Shown here: positions 24,101 through 31,589 of the stretch, piece after piece | Layout: the number at the start of each line of letters is the position of its first letter | How positions within the stretch are numbered: position 1 is the stretch's first letter | NCBI RefSeq assembly: GCF_036173105.1 | Contig: NZ_CP108053.1 | Coordinates: 6,200,001 to 6,264,000 of the forward strand | Direction: 5' to 3' | Source: Streptomyces sp. NBC_00287 | Lineage (GTDB): Bacteria; Actinomycetota; Actinomycetes; Streptomycetales; Streptomycetaceae | DNA length: 64,000 nt | Program-made: the position numbers and the translations under genes | The notes under the pieces: model-generated | Seen by the model: only the letters and a program-made list of their open reading frames with translations | Databases searched by the model: none | Told to the model about the DNA's origin: nothing

Positions 24101-24655
24101 CGCCCCGTGCCCCGCCCTCCGCAGCCCGCGGCACGGCGCGGCACCCGCTTCCACGCGTGGGTCGAGGCCCGCTTCGAAGAGCTGACCCTGCCCATGCTGG
24201 AGCCGGAGGAGCTGCCCGGCGGCGAGGCCGAGATCGCCGACGAGCGGGACCTGGAGGCGCTCAAGGAGGCCTTCGAGCGCACCCCCTACGCACACCGCAC
24301 CCCTTACCGAGTCGAGGCTCCCTTCCAGCTCGCCCTCGCCGGCCGCGTCGTCCGGGGCCGTATCGACGCCGTCTACAAGGAGGGCGACGGCGAGCGGGCG
24401 ACGTACGAGATCGTCGACTGGAAGACCAACCGCGCGCGTGACGCCGACCCGCTCCAGCTCGCCGTGTACCGGGTCGCGTGGGCGGAGCAGCAGGGGGTGC
24501 CGCTGGAGTCGGTCACCGCCGCGTTCCTGTACGTGCGCGGCGGCGAGGTCGTCCGTCCGGAGGACCTTCCGGACCGGGCCGCGCTGGAGCGGCTGCTGAC
24601 CGGGGAGCCGTCGTGTGACGAACCGCCCAGCAAGGATGTCGGTGCGGGCCGATAG
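21182..24655 (+). CDS. adnB: AdnB-type helicase-nuclease subunit
   Basis: 1157 residues. The helicase motifs are Walker A AGAGSGKTT, LTFTNKAAGELAE, Walker B LLDEYQDTSVAQ, and TAHKSKGLEWDVV; motif VI reads GYVTFTRPRSLL, with Pro inside the usual TRAR. An Asp/Pro-rich acidic insert of about 55 residues (near 855-910) links to the C-terminal nuclease, which has RGTRFHAWVEARF, GRIDAVY, VDWKTNRA and QLAVYRV. No Cys cluster is seen here, unlike AdnA. It should be the main motor of the AdnAB double-strand-break resection machine. Start GTG 21182 has a poor ribosome site, and GTG 21206 is an alternative. A 67-base gap from adnA suggests one operon. Confidence 0.88.
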   Translation: MSAASLSEVPPRITDPDQLKELLGIPFTPEQMACITAPPAPQVIVAGAGSGKTTVMAARVVWLVGTGQVAPEQVLGLTFTNKAAGELAERVRKALIKAGVTDPDVIDPDNPPGEPVISTYHAFAGRLLTDHGLRIGLEPTSRLLADATRFQLAARVLREAPGPYPALTRSFADLVSDLLALDAELAEHLVRPESLRAHDAQLLLTLHGVKLTNADLRKVPETAAARRELADLVVRYRAAKRERDLLDFGDQIALSAQLAQIPEVGRILRDEFRVVLLDEYQDTSVAQRILLAGLFGGGTGHPVTAVGDPCQAIYGWRGASVANLDDFPEHFALADGRPAARQALSENRRSGGRLLDLANGLAEPLRAMHAGVEALRPAPGAERDGTVRCALLRTHAEEIDWIADSVAHLVNTGKAPGEIAVLCRTATDFAEIQGALVGRDVPVEVVGLSGLLHLPEIADLVAVCEVLQDPGANASLVRVLTGPRWRIGPRDLALLGRRARRLVSHARVDGDDDPDRRLAEAVEGVDPAEVISLADALDTFLETPLDGAGDDDGLPFSPDARVRFARLATELRDLRRSLSDPLMDVLHRVLAVTGLEVELSASPHALAARRRETLSNFLDIAASFAAGDGEASLLAFLGFLRTAAQYEKGLDNALPGGENTVKVLTAHKSKGLEWDVVAVPGLVTGTFPSTQGREKWTSQGKVLPHALRGDADTLPDVDSWDSRGLKAFHEAMKEHQHTEELRLGYVTFTRPRSLLLGSGHWWGPSQKKPRGPSDFLRDLHDHCAAGYGEIEAWADEPAEDEENPALHARDVDQVWPLPLDDTALARRRAAAETVLAHLEDLASHEDGHPAAAHDPDTYDDPDWPPPPDDEALDTAPDEDPLFDDDPADWDSWTADRPTVPHQAAPPEPEPTHTRLTPEEARTIASWDRDLDALTGELLRARDSVTDVPLPASLTASQVLRLAADPDGLAQELARPVPRPPQPAARRGTRFHAWVEARFEELTLPMLEPEELPGGEAEIADERDLEALKEAFERTPYAHRTPYRVEAPFQLALAGRVVRGRIDAVYKEGDGERATYEIVDWKTNRARDADPLQLAVYRVAWAEQQGVPLESVTAAFLYVRGGEVVRPEDLPDRAALERLLTGEPSCDEPPSKDVGAGR

Positions 24656-24665
24656 GCTCGTGACC

Positions 24666-26069
24666 ATGAGCCAGACCCCGGACAAAGCCGTCCGTACGTA
24701 CATCGAGCAGCACCGCGCCGCCTTCCTCGACGACCTCGCCGCATGGCTGCGCATCCCCTCCGTGTCGGCCCAGCCCGACCACGCGCCCGATGTACGGCGC
24801 AGCGCCGACTGGCTCGCCGCCAAGCTCACCGAGACCGGCTTCCCGACCGTCGAGATCTGGCAGACGCCCGGCGCCCCGGCCGTCTTCGCCGAGTGGCCCT
24901 CCGAGGACCCCCAGGCCCCGACGGTCCTCGTCTACGGCCATCACGACGTACAGCCCGCAGCCCGCGAGGACGGCTGGGACAGCGACCCCTTCGAGCCCGT
25001 CGTCCGGGGAAACCGCCTCTACGCGCGCGGGGCGGCCGACGACAAGGGCCAGGTGTTCTTCCACACCCTCGGCGTCCGCGCCCACCTAGCCGCGACCGGC
25101 CGCACCACCCCGGCCGTCAGCCTGAAGCTGCTGATCGAGGGTGAGGAGGAGTCCGGCTCGCCGCACTTCGAGGCCCTCGTCGAGGAGCACGCGGACCGGC
25201 TAGCCGCCGACGCGGTGATCGTCTCCGACACCGGTATGTGGTCCGAGGACACCCCCACCGTGTGCACCGGTATGCGCGGTCTCACCGAGTGCGAGATCCG
25301 GCTGTACGGACCCGACCAGGACATCCACTCCGGCTCCTTCGGCGGCGCCGTGCCCAACCCGGCCACCGCCGCCGCCCGCCTGGTCGCCGCCCTGCACGAC
25401 GAGCACGGGCGCGTGGCGATCCCCGGTTTCTACGACGGCGTCATCGAGCTCACCGACCGCGAGCGGGAGCTCTTCGCCGCGCTGCCCTTCGACGAGCAGC
25501 GGTGGCTGCGCACCGCCAAGTCCTACGCCACCCACGGCGAGGCCGGGTACACCACGCTGGAGCGCATCTGGGCCCGCCCCACCGCCGAGGTCAACGGCAT
25601 CGGCGGCGGCTACCAAGGCCCCGGCAGCAAAACCATCGTCCCGTCCGGCGCGATGATGAAGCTCTCCTTCCGGATGGTGGCGGGCCAGGAGCCCGAGCAC
25701 ATCGAGAAGGTCGTCCGCGCGTGGGCCGCCGAGCAGGTGCCCGCCGGAATCCGCTGCGAGGTCGTCTTCGGCCCGGCCACGCGCCCGTGTCTGACGCCGC
25801 TGGACCACCCCGCCCTGCAGTCCGTGGCCCGCGCCATGGGCCGCGCCTTCGAGAAGCCCGTGGGCTACACCCGCGAGGGTGGCTCGGGACCGGCCGCCGC
25901 CCTCCAGGAAGTGCTCGGCGCCCCCGTGCTCTTCCTCGGCATCTCCGTTCCCTCCGACGGCTGGCACGCGCCGAACGAGAAGGTCGAGCTGGACCTGCTG
26001 CTCAAGGGTGTCGAGACCACCGCGTACCTGTGGGGCGACCTCGCGGAGAACTGGCGCCATGCGCCCTGA
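24666..26069 (+). CDS. M20 family dipeptidase
   Basis: 467 residues of the carnosinase/CNDP-like M20 peptidase family. Metal ligands can be traced: YGHHDVQ (His), RGAADDKG (bridging Asp), EGEEESGS (catalytic Glu and ligand Glu), SDTG (Asp), and WHAPNE near the end (His). A central dimerisation domain lies between. It is a cytosolic enzyme that should cleave dipeptides or short peptides with two zinc ions. ATG 24666 starts 11 bases after adnB; 17 further codons upstream in frame overlap adnB and are unlikely. Its presence between adnB and nudC is probably just operon sharing. Confidence 0.92.
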   Translation: MSQTPDKAVRTYIEQHRAAFLDDLAAWLRIPSVSAQPDHAPDVRRSADWLAAKLTETGFPTVEIWQTPGAPAVFAEWPSEDPQAPTVLVYGHHDVQPAAREDGWDSDPFEPVVRGNRLYARGAADDKGQVFFHTLGVRAHLAATGRTTPAVSLKLLIEGEEESGSPHFEALVEEHADRLAADAVIVSDTGMWSEDTPTVCTGMRGLTECEIRLYGPDQDIHSGSFGGAVPNPATAAARLVAALHDEHGRVAIPGFYDGVIELTDRERELFAALPFDEQRWLRTAKSYATHGEAGYTTLERIWARPTAEVNGIGGGYQGPGSKTIVPSGAMMKLSFRMVAGQEPEHIEKVVRAWAAEQVPAGIRCEVVFGPATRPCLTPLDHPALQSVARAMGRAFEKPVGYTREGGSGPAAALQEVLGAPVLFLGISVPSDGWHAPNEKVELDLLLKGVETTAYLWGDLAENWRHAP

Positions 26070-26225
26070 GCGCCCGGCACCGTCCGGAGCGACACCGCGC
26101 GCGGGGCACACTGGTAGAACCGCCCCGTACCGCACCGGCTTGCCGGACCCGGTCCCCTCCCGTCCCACGTCCCGCTGAACCGCCCGCCGTAATCAACCGT
26201 TCCACCGGGGGAGTTGGAAGCACCC

Positions 26226-27170
26226 GTGACCACCTGGACCGACCACACCGCCGACCGCCCCATCTCGCTCACCGCCCCGAGCGGCATCGACCGCGCCGCC
26301 CACCACCGCCTCGACGAGGCCTGGCTGGCGGCGGCATGGAGCCACCCCACGACCCGCTGCTTCGTGGTCTCCGGCGGCCAGGTCCTGATCGACGAGACGG
26401 CCGACGGCCGTACCGAGCTCGTCATGACCCCCTCCTTCGAGGCCCCCCTCACCGAGGCGCACCGCTACTTCCTCGGCATCGACGAGGAAGGCGTCAGCTA
26501 CTTCGCGCTCCAGAAGGACGCACTGCCCGGCCGTATCGACCAGTCCGCGCGCCCTGCCGGACTGCGCGAGGCGGGCCTGCTGCTGTCCGCGCGCGACATC
26601 GGCCTGATGGTGCACGCGGTCGGCCTGGAGAACTGGCAGCGCACCCACCGCTTCTGCTCCCGCTGCGGTGAGCGCACGGTGATCGCCGCCGCCGGTCACA
26701 TCCGCCGCTGCCAGGCCTGCGGCGCCGAGCACTACCCCCGCACCGACCCGGCCGTGATCATGGCCGTCACCGACGAGGACGACCGCATCCTGCTGGGCCG
26801 CCAGGTCCACTGGCCCGAGGGCCGCTTCTCCACGCTGGCCGGCTTCGTCGAGCCCGGCGAGTCCATCGAGCAGACGGTGCGCCGCGAGGTCTTCGAGGAG
26901 GCCGGCATCACCGTCGGGCAGGTCGAGTACGTCGCCAGCCAGCCCTGGCCCTTCCCGTCCAGCCTGATGCTGGGCTTCATGGCCCGCGCCACCTCCACCG
27001 AGGTCGACGTCGACGGCGACGAGATCCACGAGGCCCGCTGGTTCTCCCGCGACGAACTGGGCGCCGCCTTCGAATCGGGCGAGGTGCTGCCGCCCTACGG
27101 CATCTCGATCGCGGCCCGCCTGATCGAGCTCTGGTACGGCAAGCCGCTGCCGACGCGCAGTTTCATCTGA
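26226..27170 (+). CDS. nudC: NAD(+)/NADH diphosphatase, RNA deNADding enzyme NudC
   Basis: 314 residues. It has an N-terminal domain, then a zinc ribbon (CSRCGE and CQACGA, four Cys), then the Nudix domain. The Nudix box GFVEPGESIEQTVRREVFEEAGI is complete, and the NudC signature SQPWPFPSS follows it. It hydrolyses NADH/NAD to NMN(H) and AMP and can remove NAD caps from RNA 5' ends. Start at GTG 26226, after a GGAAG site. A strong terminator follows. In mycobacteria nudC also sits between adnAB and mycoredoxin. Confidence 0.95.
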   Translation: MTTWTDHTADRPISLTAPSGIDRAAHHRLDEAWLAAAWSHPTTRCFVVSGGQVLIDETADGRTELVMTPSFEAPLTEAHRYFLGIDEEGVSYFALQKDALPGRIDQSARPAGLREAGLLLSARDIGLMVHAVGLENWQRTHRFCSRCGERTVIAAAGHIRRCQACGAEHYPRTDPAVIMAVTDEDDRILLGRQVHWPEGRFSTLAGFVEPGESIEQTVRREVFEEAGITVGQVEYVASQPWPFPSSLMLGFMARATSTEVDVDGDEIHEARWFSRDELGAAFESGEVLPPYGISIAARLIELWYGKPLPTRSFI

Positions 27171-27201
27171 CACTGCTTCATCCGGCACAGCTTCATCACA
27201 G

Positions 27202-27242
27202 CCGAAAGGCGGTTCCCAGATCTCCTGGGAACCGCCTTTCGG
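27202..27242. terminator. Intrinsic terminator between nudC and mycoredoxin
   Basis: A perfect 17-base inverted repeat (27202-27218 with 27226-27242) has a 7-base loop. The two genes converge on it, so it can act in both directions. Confidence 0.85.
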
Positions 27243-27263
27243 GTAGCGCCGGACAGCGAGCCG

Positions 27264-27506
27264 TCAGACCCCGACCTTCTGCTTGACCTGAGCCAGCGAC
27301 GGGTTGGTGAGCGTCGAGCCGTCCGCGAAGAGAACGGTCGGGACCGTCTGGTTTCCGCCATTGGCCTTCTCGACGAATGCCGCGGAATCCGGGTCCTGCT
27401 CGATGTTGATCTCGGTGTACGCGATGCCCTCGCGGTCCAGCTGCTTCTTCAGCCGCTGGCAGTAGCCGCACCAGGTGGTGCTGTACATCGTCACAGTGCC
27501 CTGCAT
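27264..27506 (-). CDS. mrx1: Mycoredoxin
   Basis: 80 residues, a glutaredoxin-like fold with the CGYC active site (Cys13 and Cys16, in TTWCGYCQRLK) and the conserved TVPTVLFADG cis-Pro loop. Mycoredoxin-1 reduces mycothiol mixed disulfides on proteins in actinobacteria, coupled to mycothiol and its reductase. The ATG at 27506 is preceded 50 bases upstream by a SigR-type promoter, which fits a thiol-stress gene. Mycobacterial mrx1 lies in the same place between nudC and uvrD2. Confidence 0.93.
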   Translation of the reverse strand: MQGTVTMYSTTWCGYCQRLKKQLDREGIAYTEINIEQDPDSAAFVEKANGGNQTVPTVLFADGSTLTNPSLAQVKQKVGV

Positions 27507-27555
27507 GTCTCGCGCGCTCCTTCGATGGCTCGGGGACCAGGTCGTCCGATGAGGG

Positions 27556-27581
27556 AACGTACGCGACCGGGCCGCCATTCC
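27556..27581 (-). promoter_or_regulatory. SigR-type promoter of mycoredoxin
   Basis: Read on the minus strand: GGAAT (27581-27577), 18 bases, GTT (27558-27556). This is a perfect match to the Streptomyces SigR consensus, including the extra G before GGAAT. It would give a leader of about 40 bases before the ATG at 27506. Confidence 0.8.
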
Positions 27582-27690
27582 CGCCGGGGGTATGCCCCGC
27601 GACGTGACGCCTGCCGCATTAGTACGACTGCGAGGCCCTGCCTGTGGACAACCTGCTCACCCGTCTCCGGCGACCTGGCAGCATGGCGGT

Positions 27691-29886
27691 GTGACAGCAG
27701 CAACGCACTCCCCGCTCTTCCCGCAGGTACCGGACTCGGCCGACGCGGTGCTCCAGGGGCTCGACCCCGAGCAGCGCGACGTGGCCACCGCCCTGCACGG
27801 ACCGGTGTGCGTGCTGGCCGGGGCCGGGACGGGCAAGACACGGGCGATCACCCACCGCATCGCCTACGGAGTGCGCGCCGGGATCCTCCAGCCGTCCAGT
27901 GTGCTGGCGGTCACCTTCACCAACCGCGCCGCCGGAGAGATGCGCGGCCGGCTGCGGCAGCTCGGCGCCGGGGGCGTTCAGGCCCGGACGTTCCACTCGG
28001 CCGCCCTGCGACAGCTCCAGTACTTCTGGCCGAAAGCGATCGGTGGCTCCATGCCCCGGCTCGTCGACCGCAAGATCCAGCTCGTCGCGGACGCGGCCGC
28101 CGCCTGTCGTATCCGCCTGGACCGGGGCGAGCTGCGGGACACCACCGGCGAGATCGAATGGTCCAAGGTCACCCAGACCGTCCCCGCCGACTACGCCCTC
28201 GCCGCCGCCAAGGCCGGCCGCGAGACCCCCCGCGACCCGGCCGAGATCGCCCAGCTCTACTCCGCCTACGAGGACCTCAAGCGCGAGCGCGGCGTCATCG
28301 ACTTCGAGGACGTGCTGCTGCTGACCGTGGCGATCCTCCAGGACCGCCATGACATCGCCGAACAGGTCCGCTCCCAGTACCAGCACTTCGTGGTCGACGA
28401 GTACCAGGACGTCAGCCCCCTCCAGCAGCGCCTGCTCGAACTGTGGCTCGGCGACCGCGACAACCTGTGCGTGGTCGGCGACGCCAGCCAGACGATCTAC
28501 TCGTTCACGGGAGCAACCCCCGACCATCTGCTCGACTTCCGCACCCGCCACCCCGGTGCCACCGTCGTCAAGCTGGTCCGCGACTACCGCTCCACCCCCC
28601 AGGTCGTGCACCTCGCCAACGGCCTGCTCGCCCAGGCCCGGGGCCGCGCCGCCGACCACCGCCTGGAGCTGATCTCCCAGCGCGAGGCGGGCCCCGAGCC
28701 CGGCTACGCCGAGTACACCGACGAGCCCGCCGAGGCCGAGGGCGCCGCCCGACGCATCCGCGAGCTCCTCGACTCCGGAGTCCCGGCCAGCGAGATCGCC
28801 GTCCTGTTCCGTACGAACTCCCAGTCCGAGACCTACGAACAGGCCCTCGCCGACGCCGGCATCCCCTACCAGCTGCGCGGCGCGGAGCGCTTCTTCGACC
28901 GCCCCGAGGTGCGCAAGGCCGGTATCGCCCTGCGCGGAGCGGCCCGCTTCGGCGGCAACGACTCCCTTCTCGATGACGCCGTCGACCTGCCCTCCCAGGT
29001 GCGCGCCGTGCTCTCCGGGGAGGGCTGGACCTCCCAGCCGCCCGCCGGATCCGGCGCGGTCAGAGAGCGTTGGGAGTCCCTGGCGGCCCTGGTCAACCTT
29101 GCCCAGGACTTCGCCGCCGCCAGACCCGGCGCCACCCTCGGTGACCTCGTCGGCGAACTCGACGAACGGGCGAACGCCCAACACGCCCCCACCGTCCAGG
29201 GCGTCACCCTCGCCTCCCTGCACTCGGCCAAGGGCCTGGAGTGGGACGTCGTGTTCCTCGTCGGTGTCGCCGAGGGCATGATGCCGATCACCTACGCAAA
29301 GACCGACGAGCAGATCGAAGAGGAACGCCGTCTCCTCTATGTCGGTGTCACCCGTGCCCGGGAGCACCTCCATGTCTCCTGGTCCCTCGCCCGCTCACCC
29401 GGCGGCCGCGCCAACCGTCGCCCCAGCCGCTTCCTAGACGGGCTGCGCCCGGGTTCCACCGCCACCGCGGGCCGCACCGGCGCGGGGCGCTCCGGGGGTG
29501 TGGAGCGCGGCTTCACCAGCAGACCGGACGCCGCCCCGCGCCGCACCCAGCGCACCGTCGCCCGCTGCCGGGTCTGCGGACGCACCCTCACCGACGCGGG
29601 CGAGATGAAACTGATGCGCTGCGAGGACTGCCCCTCGGACATGGACGAGGGACTGTACGAGCGGCTCCGGGAGTGGCGCGCGGACCAGGCGCAGCGCAGC
29701 GGGCAGCCCGCCTTCTGCGTCTTCACCGACAAGACGCTGATGGCGATCGCCGAGTCCAGCCCCGACGAGGAGGGCGACCTCGCGCAGATCCCCGGCGTCG
29801 GCGTGCGCAAGCTCAACCGCTACGGAGCCGATGTTCTGGCCATCTGCGCAGGCCGGCAGCCCGGGGGAGAGGAAGACGGGGACTGA
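27691..29886 (+). CDS. uvrD2: ATP-dependent DNA helicase UvrD2
   Basis: 731 residues. The superfamily 1 helicase has Walker A AGAGTGKTRA, LTFTNRAAGEMRG-like motif Ia (VTFTNRAAGEM), Walker B VVDEYQDVSPLQ, LHSAKGLEWDVV and motif VI LYVGVTRAREHL. The C-terminal tail carries four Cys in two pairs (CRVCG and CEDCP), then an HRDC domain ending IPGVGVRKLNRYG, the layout that marks actinobacterial UvrD2 as against UvrD1. It unwinds DNA in repair and recombination. I chose GTG 27691, where homology begins. It lies divergent from mycoredoxin and upstream of wblC, as in mycobacteria. Confidence 0.93.
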   Translation: MTAATHSPLFPQVPDSADAVLQGLDPEQRDVATALHGPVCVLAGAGTGKTRAITHRIAYGVRAGILQPSSVLAVTFTNRAAGEMRGRLRQLGAGGVQARTFHSAALRQLQYFWPKAIGGSMPRLVDRKIQLVADAAAACRIRLDRGELRDTTGEIEWSKVTQTVPADYALAAAKAGRETPRDPAEIAQLYSAYEDLKRERGVIDFEDVLLLTVAILQDRHDIAEQVRSQYQHFVVDEYQDVSPLQQRLLELWLGDRDNLCVVGDASQTIYSFTGATPDHLLDFRTRHPGATVVKLVRDYRSTPQVVHLANGLLAQARGRAADHRLELISQREAGPEPGYAEYTDEPAEAEGAARRIRELLDSGVPASEIAVLFRTNSQSETYEQALADAGIPYQLRGAERFFDRPEVRKAGIALRGAARFGGNDSLLDDAVDLPSQVRAVLSGEGWTSQPPAGSGAVRERWESLAALVNLAQDFAAARPGATLGDLVGELDERANAQHAPTVQGVTLASLHSAKGLEWDVVFLVGVAEGMMPITYAKTDEQIEEERRLLYVGVTRAREHLHVSWSLARSPGGRANRRPSRFLDGLRPGSTATAGRTGAGRSGGVERGFTSRPDAAPRRTQRTVARCRVCGRTLTDAGEMKLMRCEDCPSDMDEGLYERLREWRADQAQRSGQPAFCVFTDKTLMAIAESSPDEEGDLAQIPGVGVRKLNRYGADVLAICAGRQPGGEEDGD

Positions 29887-29898
29887 TACGAACTCGTC

Positions 29899-29939
29899 GA
29901 AAAAATAGTTTGCGCATGCCCCAGCAATCCCCATAGGTT
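29899..29939 (+). promoter_or_regulatory. WblC/WhiB7-type promoter of the wblC transcript
   Basis: An A-rich block (29899-29908, GAAAAAATAG) lies directly before a -35-like TTGCGC (29910-29915). After 18 bases comes TAGGTT (29934-29939) as -10. An AT-rich tract abutting the -35 is the known signature of promoters activated by WhiB7/WblC with the housekeeping sigma factor, so this is probably the autoregulated wblC promoter. It predicts a leader of about 600 bases. Confidence 0.65.
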
Positions 29940-30051
29940 CTTAGGCATTGGAACGGAGGCCTTCCTGGAGGCCCCAATTCCGTGTTGTACTTGCATACCC
30001 GTCGGACTGGCTCACCCCAGTCCCCCTAGACGCCGAGAGGAGGCGAGTCCA

Positions 30052-30381
30052 GTGATCAGCATCTACGCCAGCTCCACCATCAGCACCGTGAAAATGACCG
30101 ATCGCTCGGTCGTCGCCTCCCTGTGCATGCTCGGCGCCTCGAACCCGGGCACCGGTCTGTCCGGCATCCGTGCCGTGCGTCCGGCCGCCTCCCTGTCCCT
30201 CGCGGGTCTTCCCATCCGTGAGCGCAATGAGCGACCGACCAAGGCACTGGAAGCGGCAGTAGTGGCACAGGCGCAGGCCTATGCCTTTACGGCAACCGGT
30301 GCCGGATTCCGGAAGCAGACGACGCAGCACCACCAGATGTGGGCCTTCCGTGGGCCAGAACCCTGGAGTGATCCAGCCTGA
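30052..30381 (+). CDS. Upstream ORF in the wblC leader
   Basis: 109 codons from a GTG with a strong GAGGAGG site 8 bases upstream. It is rich in Ser, Ala and Arg and has no recognised domain, membrane segment or motif. The second half is less biased to G/C at third positions than typical genes here. It lies wholly inside the predicted wblC leader and stops 22 bases before an intrinsic terminator hairpin. WhiB7/WblC genes are known to be induced by ribosome-targeting drugs through an upstream ORF and terminator. I infer that translation of this ORF, rather than its product, is what matters. It could also be an ordinary small protein. Confidence 0.6.
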   Translation: MISIYASSTISTVKMTDRSVVASLCMLGASNPGTGLSGIRAVRPAASLSLAGLPIRERNERPTKALEAAVVAQAQAYAFTATGAGFRKQTTQHHQMWAFRGPEPWSDPA

Positions 30382-30402
30382 TCGACTCAGGCCGGCGCCT
30401 TC

Positions 30403-30446
30403 AGGGCCGCGGAACCCCATCCGGGATCCGCGGCCCTTCTGTTTGT
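30403..30446 (+). terminator. Intrinsic terminator (attenuator) in the wblC leader
   Basis: An 11-base GC-rich stem (30403-30413 with 30427-30437) is followed by TCTGTTTGT, a T-rich tail unusual for this genome. It sits after the upstream ORF and 107 bases before the wblC start, so it would stop wblC transcription unless prevented. A second possible stem (30443-30450 with 30477-30484, TTGTCCCG/CGGGACAA) takes in part of the T tract. Confidence 0.75.
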
Positions 30447-30553
30447 CCCGAACGGGATGACAGAGCGAAGGGGCCTCGGGACAAGAAAAGAACCCGGTAC
30501 CAGCCGCCACCCGGTCCAACCCGACCGGAACGACCAGACGAGGAATACCAACC

Positions 30554-30922
30554 GTGCAACTCGAAGCGCACGCCCCGTCCGTACCGCCTTCCGAAACGAT
30601 CCCCCCGCCCGGCCTCACGGAGGACTCCACCTTGACCCCGCTGACTGCGCTCACCGCGCTCGACGACGCCATCGAGAACCTCGGCGTACCCGTCCCCTGC
30701 CGTTCCTACGACCCGGAGGTCTTCTTCGCCGAGTCGCCGGCGGACGTCGAGTACGCCAAGTCCCTGTGCCGCACCTGCCCGCTGATGGAGGCCTGCCTCG
30801 CCGGCGCCAAGGAGCGGCGTGAGCCCTGGGGCGTCTGGGGTGGCGAGCTGTTCGTCCAGGGTGTCGTTGTTGCCCGGAAGCGGCCGCGTGGTCGCCCGCG
30901 CAAGAACCCGGTCACGGCATGA
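30554..30922 (+). CDS. wblC: WhiB-family redox-sensing regulator WblC (WhiB7)
   Basis: 122 residues. Four Cys bind the 4Fe-4S cluster (VPCRS, then SLCRTC and EAC), followed by the G(V/I)WGG turn (GVWGGE) and a C-terminal AT-hook RGRPRK that reads A/T-rich DNA next to the -35 box. WblC binds the primary sigma factor and activates intrinsic resistance genes (ribosome protection, efflux, drug modification) after translation stress. GTG start with GAGGA upstream. The stop overlaps the next start as ATGA. Control by the upstream promoter, ORF and terminator is inferred from sequence plus the known mycobacterial and Streptomyces mechanism. Confidence 0.95.
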   Translation: MQLEAHAPSVPPSETIPPPGLTEDSTLTPLTALTALDDAIENLGVPVPCRSYDPEVFFAESPADVEYAKSLCRTCPLMEACLAGAKERREPWGVWGGELFVQGVVVARKRPRGRPRKNPVTA

Positions 30923-31242
30923 ACACCGCAGGAACGATCGACCGCCCCCTCACGCACGACCCCAAGAAGCAGGCCCCGATGAAGCCGTCCACTGCCGAGC
31001 TCGCAGGCACCAAGCCTGAAGACTTCACCACCACCGGCGCGATCGACTCGCGTCAGAACAGGACCCGCGAAATGCAACTCATCCCAGAAGCCCTGGCCCG
31101 TGCGCATATGCACGAGCGCCTGTATGAGGCGGAGCGGGAACGCCGGGCGTTGCGCCTGGTGACCGCGCGCCGTATGCAGCGCCGCGCCGAGCGTGCCTCG
31201 CTGCGCGCCCGCCGCGCGATCGCCATGGCGGTCATGCAGTAA
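30919..31242 (+). CDS. Basic helical protein coupled to wblC
   Basis: 107 residues, unknown function. The C-terminal 55 residues are a continuous Arg/Ala/Glu-rich helix (HERLYEAERERRALRLVTAR and onward), suggesting a coiled coil or a nucleic-acid- or ribosome-binding tail. The N-terminal half is polar and probably disordered. No Cys. Its ATG overlaps the wblC stop by four bases, so it is translationally coupled and must be made whenever WblC is. A strong terminator follows. It may therefore belong to the antibiotic-stress response; that is inference from position. Confidence 0.75.
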   Translation: MNTAGTIDRPLTHDPKKQAPMKPSTAELAGTKPEDFTTTGAIDSRQNRTREMQLIPEALARAHMHERLYEAERERRALRLVTARRMQRRAERASLRARRAIAMAVMQ

Positions 31243-31290
31243 TCGACCCGACTGAAGCAGTCGCCTCCCGGCGTGGGAGGAAGTCGCTCC

Positions 31291-31330
31291 CCGCGGGGGC
31301 CGGTCCGTCCGAACGGACCGGCCCCCGCGG
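31291..31330 (+). terminator. Intrinsic terminator of the wblC operon
   Basis: A perfect 18-base inverted repeat (31291-31308 with 31313-31330), loop CCGA. Confidence 0.85.
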
Positions 31331-31376
31331 TGCGTTGTGCGCGGCGGGGCGACGACGGCGGCGATATCGTCGCGGG

Positions 31377-31586
31377 GTGACGAGTCTTCCCGGAGGCAGT
31401 GACGACGCCGACTCCGCCACGGTGCGGCAAGCACTGGTGTGTGCTGGCTGTGGCGTCAAGGCCGAGAGCCCCCAGCCCACCTGGACCTTCTCCGTGGAGA
31501 ACGGCGAACGTCGCTACTTCTGCGACGCCTGCTCCCGGGAGAACCTCAGGGCGATCGAGGGACGGCTGGACTCGGCCTGGTGGTAG
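31377..31586 (+). CDS. Small zinc-ribbon protein
   Basis: 69 residues from a GTG. Two CxxC pairs (CAGC and CDAC, about 28 residues apart) should bind one zinc ion; between them lies a Trp/Phe-containing strand (PTWTFSVENGERRYF). This is a treble-clef-like mini-protein with no further domain. It converges with the ABC1 kinase gene, whose stop lies 3 bases away. Function unknown; similar ribbons occur in nucleic-acid- or ribosome-associated proteins. Confidence 0.75.
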   Translation: MTSLPGGSDDADSATVRQALVCAGCGVKAESPQPTWTFSVENGERRYFCDACSRENLRAIEGRLDSAWW

Positions 31587-31589
31587 GAC

